NCBI GenBank assembly: GCA_026392765.1
Contig: JAPLBL010000044.1
Location: forward strand, 1 to 37,184
DNA length: 37,184 nt
Source of the DNA: Actinomycetota bacterium
GTDB lineage: Bacteria; Actinomycetota; Actinomycetes; Nanopelagicales; Nanopelagicaceae
Direction of reading: 5' to 3'
Shown here: positions 19,859 to 31,478 of the stretch, piece after piece
Layout: each line of letters starts with the position of its first letter
Numbering within the stretch: the first letter of the stretch is position 1
Program-made: the position numbers and the translations under genes
Notes under the pieces: generated by a model
The model's input: the letters and a program-made list of their open reading frames with translations, nothing else
Told to the model about the DNA's origin: nothing
Databases searched by the model: none

Positions 19859-21775
19859 ATGCTCGAATCGATCAAAAGTCCTAGCGACCTCAAAGCGCTC
19901 AGCCTTGAGCAGCTAGCTCAGCTTTCTGAAGAGATTCGCCAATTCCTCATAACTCAAGTCTCTAAGACTGGTGGCCACTTAGGTCCCAACCTTGGAGTTG
20001 TTGAACTAACAATCGCTATCCATCGCATCTTTGATTCACCGAAAGATGTTGTTCTCTTCGATACCGGACATCAATCCTACGTTCACAAAATTCTGACAGG
20101 GCGCGCAGATCAATTCGACAAGTTGCGTCAACGCGGAGGAATTGCCGGATATCCAAACCGTAGCGAGAGTGTTCACGACGTTATCGAGAATTCACATGCA
20201 TCTACTGCCCTCTCATGGGGCGATGGAATCTCACGCGGTTTCTCTCTTACAGGACAATCTGATCGCCACGTTGTTGTGGTGGTCGGCGATGGCGCACTCA
20301 CAGGTGGAATGTCATGGGAGGCTCTCAACAACATTGCGGCAGCCACCGATAGAAATCTCATCATCGTCGTTAACGACAATGAACGTTCTTACTCACCGAC
20401 TATTGGTGGAGTTGCCACATATCTTTCAACACTTCGTGTCACACGCGGTTATGAGCGCTTTTTGGATTGGGGCAAAGAGGTTCTTGCAAAGACCCCAGTC
20501 GTGGGAAATCCCATCTATGAAACTCTCCACGGTGTGAAAAAAGGCATCAAAGACATTATTGCCCCACAGGGAATGTTTGAAGATCTTGGTTTGAAGTATG
20601 TCGGACCTATCGATGGACATGATATTGCAGCTATGGAGCGCGCACTTGTTCAAGCCAAGGAATTTGGCGAACCAGTTCTTCTTCACGTCATCACCGAAAA
20701 AGGTAAGGGACATAAGCCTGCAATTGAAGATGAAGCCGAGAAGTTCCATGCTGTTGGAATCGTGGATCCTGAGACTGGCACCCCACTTGGTAAATCAGTA
20801 ACCACCTGGACCAGCGTTTTTTCTGACGAACTAGTTGCCCTTGGCCATGAGCGCAAAGATATTGTGGCAATTACCGCTGCGATGCTTGGGCCAACTGGTC
20901 TTGATAAATTTGAGGCAGCATTCCCAGATCGCACCATCGATGTTGGTATTGCAGAGCAACATGCTGTGACAAGTGCTGCAGGTTTGGCATTTGCCGGAAT
21001 GCACCCAGTGGTTGCTGTTTATTCCACATTCTTAAACCGCGCATTTGATCAGATGTTGATGGACGTTGCACTCCACAAGGCAGGCGTTACATTCGTACTC
21101 GACCGCTCAGGTGTTACCGGTGATGACGGTCCTTCACATAATGGTGTGTGGGATCTGGCACTGACAGGAATTGTTCCTACTATGCATGTGGCTGCTCCTC
21201 GCGATGCAGCCAGACTTCGCGAAACGTTGCGTGAAGCTGTAGAAATTTCTGATGCGCCGTCTCTGGTTCGTTTTCCTAAGGGTGCCGTCCAAAGTGATAT
21301 TCCAGCTTTTGAACGACGCGATGGCATAGATGTTCTCTATCGTGGAGAGAGTGCAGATGTTCTGCTGGTGAGCATCGGATCAATGGCTCCTATTGCTGTT
21401 GAAGCTGCTTCACAGGCATATCGTGAAGGTGTGGGCGTCACGGTGATTGATCCTCGATGGGTTAAGCCTTTGCCACAATCACTCATCACCATGGCTCAGC
21501 GTTATAAGAGCGTTGTGGTGCTTGAAGATGGAATTCGTCATGCAGGTATCGCAAGTTCGATTTCAGAGATGTTCCGTGAGGCAGGCCTTAATGTTGCACT
21601 GCACAGCATCGGTGTGCCACTTGCCTTCATTGAGCATTCAAAGCGCGCAGAAATCCTAGAAGATCTTGGAATTACTGCTCAGAAGATTTCACGCGACATT
21701 GTCGAGTGGAGTTCTACTGTGGAAGAGATGCAATTCCCGGCGCATGAAAACGCTGACCGCAAACAGACTCGCTAA
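19859..21775 (+). CDS. dxs: 1-deoxy-D-xylulose-5-phosphate synthase
   Basis: [68 protein letters not shown]. Confidence 0.98.
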   Translation: MLESIKSPSDLKALSLEQLAQLSEEIRQFLITQVSKTGGHLGPNLGVVELTIAIHRIFDSPKDVVLFDTGHQSYVHKILTGRADQFDKLRQRGGIAGYPNRSESVHDVIENSHASTALSWGDGISRGFSLTGQSDRHVVVVVGDGALTGGMSWEALNNIAAATDRNLIIVVNDNERSYSPTIGGVATYLSTLRVTRGYERFLDWGKEVLAKTPVVGNPIYETLHGVKKGIKDIIAPQGMFEDLGLKYVGPIDGHDIAAMERALVQAKEFGEPVLLHVITEKGKGHKPAIEDEAEKFHAVGIVDPETGTPLGKSVTTWTSVFSDELVALGHERKDIVAITAAMLGPTGLDKFEAAFPDRTIDVGIAEQHAVTSAAGLAFAGMHPVVAVYSTFLNRAFDQMLMDVALHKAGVTFVLDRSGVTGDDGPSHNGVWDLALTGIVPTMHVAAPRDAARLRETLREAVEISDAPSLVRFPKGAVQSDIPAFERRDGIDVLYRGESADVLLVSIGSMAPIAVEAASQAYREGVGVTVIDPRWVKPLPQSLITMAQRYKSVVVLEDGIRHAGIASSISEMFREAGLNVALHSIGVPLAFIEHSKRAEILEDLGITAQKISRDIVEWSSTVEEMQFPAHENADRKQTR

Positions 21776-23825
21776 TTCCTTCACGATCTAAGTAGGGCAA
21801 GATTCCGCCGAGATGCATCGGCCAACCAGCACCCATCAACATGCACAGGTCAATCTCTGCAGGAGTTGATACAACACCTTCATCGAGCATCATGCGGGCT
21901 TCCTCCGCTAGAGCCTTGAGAGCGCGAGAGCGAACCTGTTCAGCTGTGGATGGAGTTGTTCCTTTGTGGACGAGGGCAAGTGCTGCAGGGTTTGGTCCAA
22001 ATGAACCGTCTTCGTTCTTAATGTAGAAAGTCTTAACACCCTCTTTGACCATCGCCTGCATCGTTGGTGAGATGCGATAGCGAGGGCCAAGATTTGCATT
22101 CAGTGTCTCTGAAACATGGAGTGCAACACCTGGGCCTACGAGGCCAAGGAGTTCAAAGGGAGACATAGGAAAGCCAATACTGCGCATCGCATTATCAGCA
22201 GTTGCTGGATCTGTTCCTTCATCCACCGCATCAGTGATCTCGCCCATAAAGCGAGTAAGAAGGCGGTTTACCACAAAGCCCGGAGCATCTTTACAGATGA
22301 TCATCGTCTTCTTGAGTTCTTTTCCGATACTCACAGCTGTTGCAGTAGTTGCATCATCTGTCTTTGAAGTGCGAGCTACTTCTAGAAGTGGCATCACAGC
22401 AACAGGGTTAAAGAAGTGGAATCCCACAACGCGCTCAGGATGTTCAAGTCCCTCACTCATACGCTCAACAGAAAGTGATGAGGTATTGGTAGCAAGAACG
22501 CATTCAGGCCCCACAATCTTCTCCAGCTTCTTAAAGAGTTCTTGTTTAAGGGAGAGCTCTTCAAAGATTGCTTCAATGATGAAGTCACAACCGGCAAAGA
22601 CCTGCTGATCAGAGGATCCGCTAATAAGCAGTGAGAGACGCCCAGCAGACTCTGCGCTCATGCGCTTTTTCTCAACGAGCTTTGCAAGTTCATTCTTGAC
22701 CCATGCAACGCCCTTATCAGCACGCTCTTGATCGATATCTGTCATCACAACAGGACATTTGAGATTGCGAAGTAACAGAAGAGCAAGTTGTGATGCCATG
22801 AGGCCAGCACCAACAACACCGACACGTGAAACTTTACGAGCAAGTGCTGGCTTTGGAGCACCTTCTACTTTCTTGCGCTTTTTCTGAATCACATTAAATG
22901 CATAGAGGGATGCCCGAAGAGGATCTGCCATAGTCAGATCAGCAAGGGCAACATCTTCTGCATCAAATCCTTGACCGCGTGTATTGGTCTTGGCATCTGC
23001 GATCAGTGCCAGGGCTCTCATAGGGGAAGCAATCTCTGCACCGCCAAATTTCTTCAACGCTGCAGCGCGACCAGCAGCAAGGGCTGAATCCCATGCAGGA
23101 TCATTGGAATAATCCTTGCGCTCTATCTTTGTTGCACCACTTAAGACAGATGCAGCAAATGAGACAGATTTCTCAAGGAAATCTGCTGGTTCATAGACGG
23201 CGTCAACAATGCCAAGACCAAGGGCGTCCTTTGATTTGAGCATCGTGTTGTTATTCAGGGCGTTGTTAATAATGATCTGTACTGCGCGTTCTGGCCCAAC
23301 TAATTTAGGTGTAATCGTTGCTCCGCCCCAGCCTGGAACGAGTCCAAGGAATACTTCAGGAAATCCTGTTAGCGCAGTCGATGAAAGTGTGCGGTAGTTA
23401 CAGTTCAGTCCCACTTCAAGTCCGCCACCAAGGGCTAAGCCATTGATAAATGCGAAGGTCGGAATTCCAATTTCATCAAGACGTCGGAATACATCGTGTC
23501 CGAGCTTTCCTATGGCCAGTGATTGCTCACGCTTACTCAAAAATGAGAGCGCAGATAGATCAGCACCTGCTGCAAAGATAAATGGCTTACCTGTGATGCC
23601 GATAGCAGCTGGCTTGCGTGAGGCTGCATCTGTTATTGCAGCATCTAGCGCTGCAAGTGATTGTGGGCCAAAAGTATTTGGTCGGGTGTGATCGAGCCCG
23701 TTATCGAGGGTGATGAGAGCGAGCGTGCCTTTAAATCCTAAGGGGGAGAGGTCGACATCGCGAACTAATGCGTTGGTAACAACTTCTTCTGGTGCACCTT
23801 CTGGGAGTTGGGTAGCTGTAGTCAT
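21714..23825 (-). CDS. fadB: 3-hydroxyacyl-CoA dehydrogenase / enoyl-CoA hydratase (FadB/FadJ-type)
   Basis: Crotonase [10 protein letters not shown] and [49 protein letters not shown]. Confidence 0.93.
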   Translation of the reverse strand: MTTATQLPEGAPEEVVTNALVRDVDLSPLGFKGTLALITLDNGLDHTRPNTFGPQSLAALDAAITDAASRKPAAIGITGKPFIFAAGADLSALSFLSKREQSLAIGKLGHDVFRRLDEIGIPTFAFINGLALGGGLEVGLNCNYRTLSSTALTGFPEVFLGLVPGWGGATITPKLVGPERAVQIIINNALNNNTMLKSKDALGLGIVDAVYEPADFLEKSVSFAASVLSGATKIERKDYSNDPAWDSALAAGRAAALKKFGGAEIASPMRALALIADAKTNTRGQGFDAEDVALADLTMADPLRASLYAFNVIQKKRKKVEGAPKPALARKVSRVGVVGAGLMASQLALLLLRNLKCPVVMTDIDQERADKGVAWVKNELAKLVEKKRMSAESAGRLSLLISGSSDQQVFAGCDFIIEAIFEELSLKQELFKKLEKIVGPECVLATNTSSLSVERMSEGLEHPERVVGFHFFNPVAVMPLLEVARTSKTDDATTATAVSIGKELKKTMIICKDAPGFVVNRLLTRFMGEITDAVDEGTDPATADNAMRSIGFPMSPFELLGLVGPGVALHVSETLNANLGPRYRISPTMQAMVKEGVKTFYIKNEDGSFGPNPAALALVHKGTTPSTAEQVRSRALKALAEEARMMLDEGVVSTPAEIDLCMLMGAGWPMHLGGILPYLDREGISESVCGQRFHAPGIASLPQ

Positions 23826-25021
23826 TACTTCTTACCTCCAACAAAGTGTGGATTTTCCCAAATGATTGTGCCGCCCATGCCAAGGCCGATACACATTGTT
23901 GTAATGCCATATCGCACATCAGTCTTCTCTTCAAAGGTGCGCGCTAAGTTGAGCATCAAGCGAACACCGGATGAGGCAAGTGGGTGGCCCACAGCAATTG
24001 CACCACCATAAGGATTCACGCGAGGATCATCATCTGCGATTCCAAAGTGATCGAGAAATGCAAGTACCTGTACTGCAAATGCTTCATTGACTTCAAAGGC
24101 GCCGATATCTTCAATCTTTAGCCCTGCTTTGCTCAGAGCCTTTATCGTTGAAGGAACGGGGCCATATCCCATCACTTCTGGTTCAACGCCAGCGAATGCA
24201 AATGTGACCATGCGAGCTTTGATTGTTAGGCCAAGTTCTTTCGCCTTATCTTCACTGGCAAGAAGAGCTGCAGTTGCACCATCGTTAAGCCCTGATGAAT
24301 TTCCCGCAGTAACGCGACCTGCTGGACGAAATGGAGTCTTAAGGCCAGCAAGTCCTTCCATCGTTGTTGTGGGGCGTGGAGCTTCATCAACAGTTGCAAT
24401 ACCCCAACCGAGTTCTGGGCTGCGAGATGCTGTGGGGATTAAATCGCGTTGAATCTTTCCATCGGCATATGCCTTGGCGGTCTTCATCTGAGAGGCGAGT
24501 GCATATGCATCTGCGCGCTCCTTCGTTAAATGTGGGAAGCGATCATGGAGACGCTCTGCGGTTGCACCCATAGCGAGCGCATCTTGTTCCACCAACTTCT
24601 CAGCTAAGTAGCGAGGATTAGGATCCATAAGTTCGCCCATCGGGTGATTACCCATATGTTCCACACCACCTGCAATTGCAATATCGATTGCACCCATCGC
24701 AATCGCACCCGCAACAGTGGTGGTTGCAGTTAGCGCACCAGCGCACCAACGATCAATGGAGTAACCAGGAACAGTCTTAGGTAATCCGGCAAGAAGTGTG
24801 GCGCTTCGACCAATGTTCATTCCCTGATCACCAGTCTGCGTTGCAGCAGCGATGGCAACATCATCGATTGATGCAGGATCCACCTTCGGATTGCGCTCTA
24901 AGAGCCCTCGCATCGCGCGAACCATGAGGTCATCGGCGCGAGTGCCTGCATACATACTTCCCGCCTTACCAAAGGGGGTGCGGACGGCATCGACGAGAAC
25001 AACAGAGCGGACTTCAGACAT
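23825..25021 (-). CDS. fadA: Acetyl-CoA C-acyltransferase (thiolase)
   Basis: VDAVRTPFGKAG, DRWCAGALTAT, FEVNEAFAVQVLA, NPYGGAIAVGHPLASSGVR; SD GAAGGAAG. Confidence 0.95.
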   Translation of the reverse strand: MSEVRSVVLVDAVRTPFGKAGSMYAGTRADDLMVRAMRGLLERNPKVDPASIDDVAIAAATQTGDQGMNIGRSATLLAGLPKTVPGYSIDRWCAGALTATTTVAGAIAMGAIDIAIAGGVEHMGNHPMGELMDPNPRYLAEKLVEQDALAMGATAERLHDRFPHLTKERADAYALASQMKTAKAYADGKIQRDLIPTASRSPELGWGIATVDEAPRPTTTMEGLAGLKTPFRPAGRVTAGNSSGLNDGATAALLASEDKAKELGLTIKARMVTFAFAGVEPEVMGYGPVPSTIKALSKAGLKIEDIGAFEVNEAFAVQVLAFLDHFGIADDDPRVNPYGGAIAVGHPLASSGVRLMLNLARTFEEKTDVRYGITTMCIGLGMGGTIIWENPHFVGGKK

Positions 25022-25078
25022 AGAACTTCCTTCGCTGGTGAGTATGTTCCAAAGGTTACTCGCCAGTAGGGCAAAAGG

Positions 25079-25897
25079 CTATGCGTTGAGGGGAGTTTTT
25101 ACCTTTGCAGGTGAGAGGTAGGCCGCAATTGTTAGACCGAGGTAGGCAGCCCATGCAAAGAGCTGTAGCCATGAGGTCGTTGTATCGAAGCCGATAGTTC
25201 CACCGAGCAAGGATGCGATCAATGATTCCTTCGGCATCCATGATGTGACATCCCATGCAAAGGCATCAGGTCCTGGCAAGATGCCGAATTCTTGGAATTC
25301 ATGGATTCCATAGGAGAGAACTCCTGCTGCAACAACTATCAGCGCCACACCTGAGTATGTGAAGAACTTACCCAAATTAAGTTTGAGTGAGCGGTTGTAG
25401 ATTCCATATCCAAGTACTACAGCCAATGCGAGTCCAAGGATCAGTCCAAGAGTTGCTGTTGAGAAAGCTCCCACTGCTTTGAAATTGGAGTAGAGAAAGA
25501 GTGATGTTTCAAGGCCTTCACGGGCGACTGCAAAAAACGCAAGAGTTGCAATAGAGAGAGCACCTGATGAAACTGCAACCTCTGCCTTGCCATGGAGTTG
25601 ATCGCGCAGACCACGTGCTGTGCGCTTCATCCAGAAGACCATCCATGTCACCATCGCAACTGCAACAAATGATGTTGTGCCAGCAAAGAGTTCTTCACCC
25701 TTATCGGAGAGCTCAGTTGAGGTGTAGGAGAGGAATGCTCCGAGTGCCAAGCTGGCGATAAGGGCCAGAGAGACACCGGTCCAGAGTGCCCGTAAATGGC
25801 TTCTTTGATCACTCTTCACGAGGTAGGCAACAAGAATTCCAACGATGAGCGCGGCCTCTAGGCCTTCGCGAAGAGCGATGATGAATGTACTTAGCAT
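25079..25897 (-). CDS. FTR1/EfeU family iron permease
   Basis: Two REGLE motifs (IALREGLEAALIVGI; AVAREGLETSLFLYS), seven-TM pattern. Confidence 0.9.
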   Translation of the reverse strand: MLSTFIIALREGLEAALIVGILVAYLVKSDQRSHLRALWTGVSLALIASLALGAFLSYTSTELSDKGEELFAGTTSFVAVAMVTWMVFWMKRTARGLRDQLHGKAEVAVSSGALSIATLAFFAVAREGLETSLFLYSNFKAVGAFSTATLGLILGLALAVVLGYGIYNRSLKLNLGKFFTYSGVALIVVAAGVLSYGIHEFQEFGILPGPDAFAWDVTSWMPKESLIASLLGGTIGFDTTTSWLQLFAWAAYLGLTIAAYLSPAKVKTPLNA

Positions 25898-25952
25898 GGT
25901 GTGAGGGTAATTGAGCCCGCCTATTTACGCAACTCTTATGTTGCGTAATTCA

Positions 25953-27251
25953 TCACTCTTCTGGGGCAGCCTCTGCCTCTGCGGCAACCTCAGGGATTTC
26001 AAGGGGCTCACGCTCAGTCAGGGCCTGCTCCAGGATGGGAGAGGCTATTTCAGCCTGCCAGCGGCGCGCTCCCAGGGCTAGAAGGGCTTGCTCCACAGAT
26101 CCCTCGGGAGGCTGCCAGCAGATGCGGCGCACGAGCTCTGGGCTAATCATATTTTCCAGAGGAATCGATAGCTCCTCGGCCCTCACTTGAAGATTAAACC
26201 TGGCATGAGTAAGGGGTGCATATTTTTCAGGGAATCTCTCACGCCAAATTTTAATGGGAGGCAGAACATCGCTCTTTGATCGAGTCTCTGGCCATTGATC
26301 CTCCGGCATCGCTATCGCATCGGTAATGCAACTAATCCATGTTGAAGCGTTTTCTAACCATCGCGCTCGCAAGCCAAGGGGGCGAAGAATTTTCTCTAGA
26401 TGTTTGCGATTGGTAATCGGACCCTTATCCGCATTCATCGCTATCTCTGTAATCGCAGCATCGGAGAGAAGTCGACCTGGTGAGATATCAAGATCTTGCG
26501 CCATCTCATTACGCGCCTGCCATAGTTCGCGAACAACTGCCATGTGATTACGCTTTTTCACCTTGTGCATTCCTGATGTTCTACGCCATGGATCAATACG
26601 TGGGGGAGCAGGTGGCGCAGCAAGAATGGCTGCAAAATCTTCTTCAGCCCACTTCCATTTTTTCGAATCAGTTAAGAGTTGATACACCTTCTCGCGCAAT
26701 TCAACGAGGAGCTCGACATCGAGAGCTGCATAGTTAAGCCAATCGTGGGGTAGTGGTCGTGTCGACCAATCCACTGCAGAGTGTTCCTTCGCAAGTGAGA
26801 CCCCCATAAGAGATTCAAGGAGAGGCCCAAGACCTACGCGGGCAAGGCCCGCGATGCGTCCACCGAGTTCAGTATCAAAGAGGATGGTGGGATGGATTCC
26901 CACTTCACGCAGACACGGTAGATCTTGCGTGCTGGCATGCAAGATAACTTCAACATCGTGAATGAGTTCATTGAGAGCGATAAAGCAGCGATGGCCCGGA
27001 CCAAAGGCGATGGGATCGATCAGATGTAATCCGCCGTTGGTGCGCTTTATTTGAATCAAATATGCACGAGCGCTGTATTTATAGCCTGATGCGCGTTCTG
27101 CATCGAATGCAAAGGGACCTGAACCAAGAGCTAACTGAGCAAGGGCGGCATCAAATAACTCTTCTGTGTTGATGATCGGTGGCACGCCATCGGCTGGGTG
27201 CAAAAGTGGAGTAGGTGCCGGTTCTTGCGGCGTTTGTTCTATCTCAGCCAC
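25953..27251 (-). CDS. Ribonuclease D (DEDDy exonuclease + HRDC)
   Basis: PFAFDAERASGYKY, HASTQDLPCL, FDTELGGRIAGL, LNYAALDVELL; HRDC region; GTG 27251 overlaps the DUF3000 stop (ORF track start 27308). Confidence 0.9.
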   Translation of the reverse strand: MAEIEQTPQEPAPTPLLHPADGVPPIINTEELFDAALAQLALGSGPFAFDAERASGYKYSARAYLIQIKRTNGGLHLIDPIAFGPGHRCFIALNELIHDVEVILHASTQDLPCLREVGIHPTILFDTELGGRIAGLARVGLGPLLESLMGVSLAKEHSAVDWSTRPLPHDWLNYAALDVELLVELREKVYQLLTDSKKWKWAEEDFAAILAAPPAPPRIDPWRRTSGMHKVKKRNHMAVVRELWQARNEMAQDLDISPGRLLSDAAITEIAMNADKGPITNRKHLEKILRPLGLRARWLENASTWISCITDAIAMPEDQWPETRSKSDVLPPIKIWRERFPEKYAPLTHARFNLQVRAEELSIPLENMISPELVRRICWQPPEGSVEQALLALGARRWQAEIASPILEQALTEREPLEIPEVAAEAEAAPEE

Positions 27252-27828
27252 GGCGACGAGCTGAACCAATGGATGCAACTCCATCAGGAATAGGTGGCAA
27301 GCCGGCAACCTCAGTCATGAGATTGCACCATGCCTGCACGTGAGCAAATATTTCTTCCGGTGAATCAATCTGGGGTGACCATGAAGCACGAATCTCAATT
27401 TCGGAATCATCATTACGAGGTGAAAGTTTTCCAAACGAGGCGCTCGATACTCGAGTAACTGTTCCGCTAGGTGCGTTGTATTTCGCATGTGTGGCACTGA
27501 GCGAATCAAGTAACCAATTCCAGCCGACCTCTGGAAGCAGCGGATCTTCCTGCATCTCGCTGTCAACATCTGCGCGCATAAAGCTCACGCAACGGAAATC
27601 ACCTTCCCACGTATCTTGCCCACCTGGCTCGTGCAAAATAACAAAGCGCCCAGATGCAACTTCTTCCTCGGCATCTCCTGCCTGGCCATTGGAAATATCT
27701 GCGGTAAAGGCAAAAGAATATGTAGCAAGTTTTTGCGGAGCCGGCACTTCTTCCAAAATGATTTCAGGCCGTGGAGTGAAAGTACGAAGAAGCTCGATCA
27801 TCTCTTCAAAAGTAAATGTCGATTTCAC
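27244..27828 (-). CDS. DUF3000 family protein
   Basis: GTG start; adjacency to RNase D is a common actinobacterial arrangement; IEIRASWSPQIDSPEEIFAHVQAWCNLMTEVAGLPP. Confidence 0.82.
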   Translation of the reverse strand: MKSTFTFEEMIELLRTFTPRPEIILEEVPAPQKLATYSFAFTADISNGQAGDAEEEVASGRFVILHEPGGQDTWEGDFRCVSFMRADVDSEMQEDPLLPEVGWNWLLDSLSATHAKYNAPSGTVTRVSSASFGKLSPRNDDSEIEIRASWSPQIDSPEEIFAHVQAWCNLMTEVAGLPPIPDGVASIGSARRRG

Positions 27829-27898
27829 TGGTTAATTCTAAAGTTCGAAGTGCTTATTAGATGGGAGGCTGAGGGGGTAGGGCTGTAGAGTCCTCGCC

Positions 27899-28741
27899 AT
27901 GGCCAGCCTCCTAGCTCTTCTATCGAGCGGACTCTGGGGAAGCGCCGATTATCACGCAGGCAAGTTGAGTAAGAAATTTCCATCCATTGCAGTTCTTGCC
28001 ACTTCTCAGGCGATCGGATTTATCACAGGTCTGATTTTGGTCTTGGCTACCGGTGCGTGGAGTGCGCAGGCTTTTGGAAGCGATGGATATTTCTTTGCAG
28101 GTGCATGTGCTGGCCTCTGTGGATATGCAGGATTAATGAGTCTCTATGCAGCCCTCTCAACAGGACGCATGGGCGTTGTTTCACCGATTAGTTCACTTGG
28201 ATCACTGATTCCTCTTGCCTACGCAATCATTATCAAAGGCGATCAACTCTCAACGATATTAAGTATTGGAGTAGCGGCAGCTCTGCTTGGTGGTTTCTTA
28301 GCAAGTGGCCCTGAAGTATCACAAGGGCTTCCATTAAAACCCGTTCTTCTTTCACTCTCTGCTGCAGTCTTCTTCGGGTTCGCATTGGTCTTCATGGCTA
28401 TCGGCTCTGAGAGCAGCGCCTTGATGACTATGGCAACGATGCGCACCACAACGCTCATTATTGGAATTGGAATTTTTCTGAAGTTTCGCCATATGGGTGG
28501 ACTTGGTAAGCCAGAACTTCCTATTCTGATCTTTATCGGTGTGGCAGATTTCGCAGCCAACCTATTACTCGGAGTTGCAACTACCAAGGGGTTGGTCTCA
28601 CTCGCGATGGTGCTGGGCTCCCTGTATCCGATTGCCACGGCACTTCTTGCCTATAAATTCTTACATGAACGTCTGCATAAAGTGCAGTATGTGGGAATCG
28701 CATTTGCAGTGGTGGGCGTTGCCCTAATCTCAACGAGATAA
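27899..28741 (+). CDS. EamA/DMT-superfamily transporter
   Basis: About 10 TM; WGSADYHAGKLSKKFPSIAVLATSQ; LGSLYPIATALLAYKFLHERL. Confidence 0.88.
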   Translation: MASLLALLSSGLWGSADYHAGKLSKKFPSIAVLATSQAIGFITGLILVLATGAWSAQAFGSDGYFFAGACAGLCGYAGLMSLYAALSTGRMGVVSPISSLGSLIPLAYAIIIKGDQLSTILSIGVAAALLGGFLASGPEVSQGLPLKPVLLSLSAAVFFGFALVFMAIGSESSALMTMATMRTTTLIIGIGIFLKFRHMGGLGKPELPILIFIGVADFAANLLLGVATTKGLVSLAMVLGSLYPIATALLAYKFLHERLHKVQYVGIAFAVVGVALISTR

Positions 28742-29233
28742 CTACCTACGTGCAGAGATAAATCGGGTCCCGGCTGTAGCCGTCTCATCTACTTCAGAGA
28801 AGTGGGAGAGAAGTTCTTTCACATCTATGACATCTTCTCCACCAACAATATTTGTGATGCTGAGCTCGAGCTCATCGACACAATCAGCATCAAGTAATTC
28901 ACGGATGATTGCAGCACCTGCTTCAATGTGAATATTGGGTCCAAAAGTTTTAGCTGCACGCTCTATTGCATCGACAGGTGAAAGATTCCAGCAATGCGCC
29001 AAGCGATTATCAGCAAGCGGATTGATCAAGCTCTTTGAAACAACAATTACAGGAACAGGTGTGCGGTGATAGGGCTCTGTGCGCGCAGTATTGCCACCGA
29101 TAATGATGCAGTCAGCGCTTCTACGTCGGGCAAGAAATGCTGTGCGATCGACTGTATTTGATACCCCAGCAGAATTTCCGTTCTTAGTTGTCGATCCATC
29201 GGCCCCAACAACCAGCGTGACGGTGACTCTCAT
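28742..29233 (-). CDS. RibD C-terminal/dihydrofolate reductase-like family protein
   Basis: VTLVVGADGSTTKNGNSAGVSNTVDRTAFLARRRSADCIIIGGNTARTEPY; leaderless start at ATG 29233. Confidence 0.85.
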   Translation of the reverse strand: MRVTVTLVVGADGSTTKNGNSAGVSNTVDRTAFLARRRSADCIIIGGNTARTEPYHRTPVPVIVVSKSLINPLADNRLAHCWNLSPVDAIERAAKTFGPNIHIEAGAAIIRELLDADCVDELELSITNIVGGEDVIDVKELLSHFSEVDETATAGTRFISARR

Positions 29234-29325
29234 GTGAGTAAGAATATTGAATTTCTCACCCATTTATGAGGCAAATCCCTCGTTCAAAATTGAAAATCTC
29301 TATAGATGGGCGTTAGCCTTAAAAC

Positions 29326-30339
29326 ATGAGAAAACGGTTGAGTGCTGGCTCCTTGGCAGCCATTGCGGTATTTCTCATCGCATTTACTACTCCACCGCTA
29401 GCAACTGCCGCCCAAACATTGGCTCAAGTTCAGGCACAAATCAATCGACTTGAAGAAGAGGCAACAACTGCTGCCGAAGGTGCGCAAGAGGCGAAGGTGA
29501 AGTTGGCATCATTAACGCGAAGTCTTGCTGGAATCCAAGCACAGGCTGCGATTCAGGGAAAGACTGTCGATGCAATTTCCAAGACTCTTGGCACCATTGC
29601 AGTCAATCAATATAAATCAGGATCTTTAAGTCAGAGCCTTGAACTTCTCTTCTCATCTGATCCATCCCTCTATCTCTCATCTGCTGGCTCACTTGAGGCA
29701 ATCACTCGACGTAAGTCAACGGAGCTACGAAAATTCCAATCTGCAGAACAACAGCTCAATGCAACATCCCTTACCGTGAGCGATCGACTCGCTCAGGTGA
29801 AGGCGTTGCAGAAGAAGCTGGCTGAGCGCAGTGCATTTGCGGCTTCAAAATTGGCCCAGGCAGAATCTCTACTTGCTAAGTTAAAGAAGGAAGATCGCGA
29901 GCGATTAGCAAAACTTGCTGAAGATTTAGAGAATGCCGATCAAGCTTCATCGCTGAAAGAAGCAAAGAGTGCGGCAGGAGTATCAGGTCGTGCCGGCATC
30001 GCGCTTAAATATGCCCTGGTGCAAATTGGCGATAGATATGTTTTTGGTGCTGCAGGTCTAACTACCTGGGATTGTTCTGGACTGACGATGAGAGCATTCC
30101 AAACAGCTGGTGTCTCACTTCCTCATTCATCCCGTGCGCAATCACGGATGGGTAAAGCAGTGCCCTTTAATCAGAAGAAGCCTGGCGATCTGATGTTCTT
30201 CGGTCGTCCCGTTTCACACGTGGGTATCTATCTCGGTGGCGGACGCATGGTCCATGCGCCTCGTTCTGGTTCACGTGTCAAAGTTGCAGATGCTTCTTCA
30301 CTTGGACGCAAGCCGCTGGTTGCTATTCGCCGGTTCTAA
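29326..30339 (+). CDS. Secreted NlpC/P60 (C40) peptidoglycan endopeptidase with N-terminal coiled coil
   Basis: Signal peptide; WDCSGLTMRAFQTAGVSLPHSSRAQ; PGDLMFFGRPVSHVGIYLGGGRMVHAP. Confidence 0.95.
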   Translation: MRKRLSAGSLAAIAVFLIAFTTPPLATAAQTLAQVQAQINRLEEEATTAAEGAQEAKVKLASLTRSLAGIQAQAAIQGKTVDAISKTLGTIAVNQYKSGSLSQSLELLFSSDPSLYLSSAGSLEAITRRKSTELRKFQSAEQQLNATSLTVSDRLAQVKALQKKLAERSAFAASKLAQAESLLAKLKKEDRERLAKLAEDLENADQASSLKEAKSAAGVSGRAGIALKYALVQIGDRYVFGAAGLTTWDCSGLTMRAFQTAGVSLPHSSRAQSRMGKAVPFNQKKPGDLMFFGRPVSHVGIYLGGGRMVHAPRSGSRVKVADASSLGRKPLVAIRRF

Positions 30340-31478
30340 TGAGCGAATATCCAATTCTCTGTATTACAAATGATTTTGGCCCACGAGCCGGCGGTATTGA
30401 AACCTTCATAATTGGACTCGTTGAGCGAATGCCGAAGCACTCCGTCATCGTCTACACATCCTCACAAGAGGGCTCGCAAAGCTTCGATCAAGCTTGGCGT
30501 GAGAATTACGGCGTTGAAGTCATTAGAGATAGATCAAAGATTCTCCTGCCCTCACCGCGAGTAGGAAGAGCGGTAAGAAAGATTGCTCGTGAGAGAGAAG
30601 TGAGAAAGGCATTCTTTGGCGCAGCTGCACCCCTTGCACTGCTGTCACAGGGTTTGCGTCGAGCGGGTGTCACTCGCATTGTTGCTCTCACCCATGGACA
30701 TGAAGTTTGGTGGGCAAAGCTCTGGCCATTTTCATTTGCGATGCATCGCATAGGTTCTGGCACAGATCACCTCACATATTTGGGAAGCTATACGAAGTCA
30801 CAGATTGAAGGAGCTCTGCCTCAACGTGCGCGAGAATCAATGGTCAAGATTGCACCAGGAATTGATACCGATCACTTTGCACCGCAGCCAAATGCGGCAG
30901 CACTTCGCGCAGAACTAGGTTTAACGCAGAAGAAAGTTATCGTCTCCGTGGGAAGACTGGTGCATCGCAAAGGCCAGGACACTCTGATTGAGGCAATGCC
31001 TGAAATCCTTGCTCAGGTACCTGATGCTCATCTGCTCTTCATTGGCGAGGGACCATACAAAGATTACTTAGTGAAGCGAGCTGCAGCTCTTCACATCACA
31101 CACGCCATCACCTTTATTGGCCGTATTCACTATGCAGAACTACCACGATATATCTGCGTGGGGGATATCTTTGCAATGCCATCTCGATCACGGTTAGCAG
31201 GACTTGAAGTTGAAGGCCTGGGAATTGTTTATCTCGAGGCAAGTGCATGCGGACTTGCAGTCATCGGCGGTAAATCTGGGGGAGCACCGGATGCAGTTCT
31301 GGAAGGTGAGACCGGTTATGCCGTTGATGGCACATCACCGCATGATGTTGCAGTTGTCGCAATTAAATTGTTAAAGGATCCAGCACTAGCTACAAGTATG
31401 GGAGCTCGAGGGCGAGCATGGGTTATGGATGAGTGGCGCTGGGATATCTGGTCAAAGCGATTCAACGAACTTTTTTAG
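30339..31478 (+). CDS. GT4 glycosyltransferase (PimB-like, phosphatidylinositol mannosyltransferase family)
   Basis: TNDFGPRAGGIETFI, VSVGRLVHRKGQDTLIEAMP, GLEVEGLGIVYLEASACGLAVIGGKSGGAPDAV. Confidence 0.88.
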   Translation: MSEYPILCITNDFGPRAGGIETFIIGLVERMPKHSVIVYTSSQEGSQSFDQAWRENYGVEVIRDRSKILLPSPRVGRAVRKIAREREVRKAFFGAAAPLALLSQGLRRAGVTRIVALTHGHEVWWAKLWPFSFAMHRIGSGTDHLTYLGSYTKSQIEGALPQRARESMVKIAPGIDTDHFAPQPNAAALRAELGLTQKKVIVSVGRLVHRKGQDTLIEAMPEILAQVPDAHLLFIGEGPYKDYLVKRAAALHITHAITFIGRIHYAELPRYICVGDIFAMPSRSRLAGLEVEGLGIVYLEASACGLAVIGGKSGGAPDAVLEGETGYAVDGTSPHDVAVVAIKLLKDPALATSMGARGRAWVMDEWRWDIWSKRFNELF

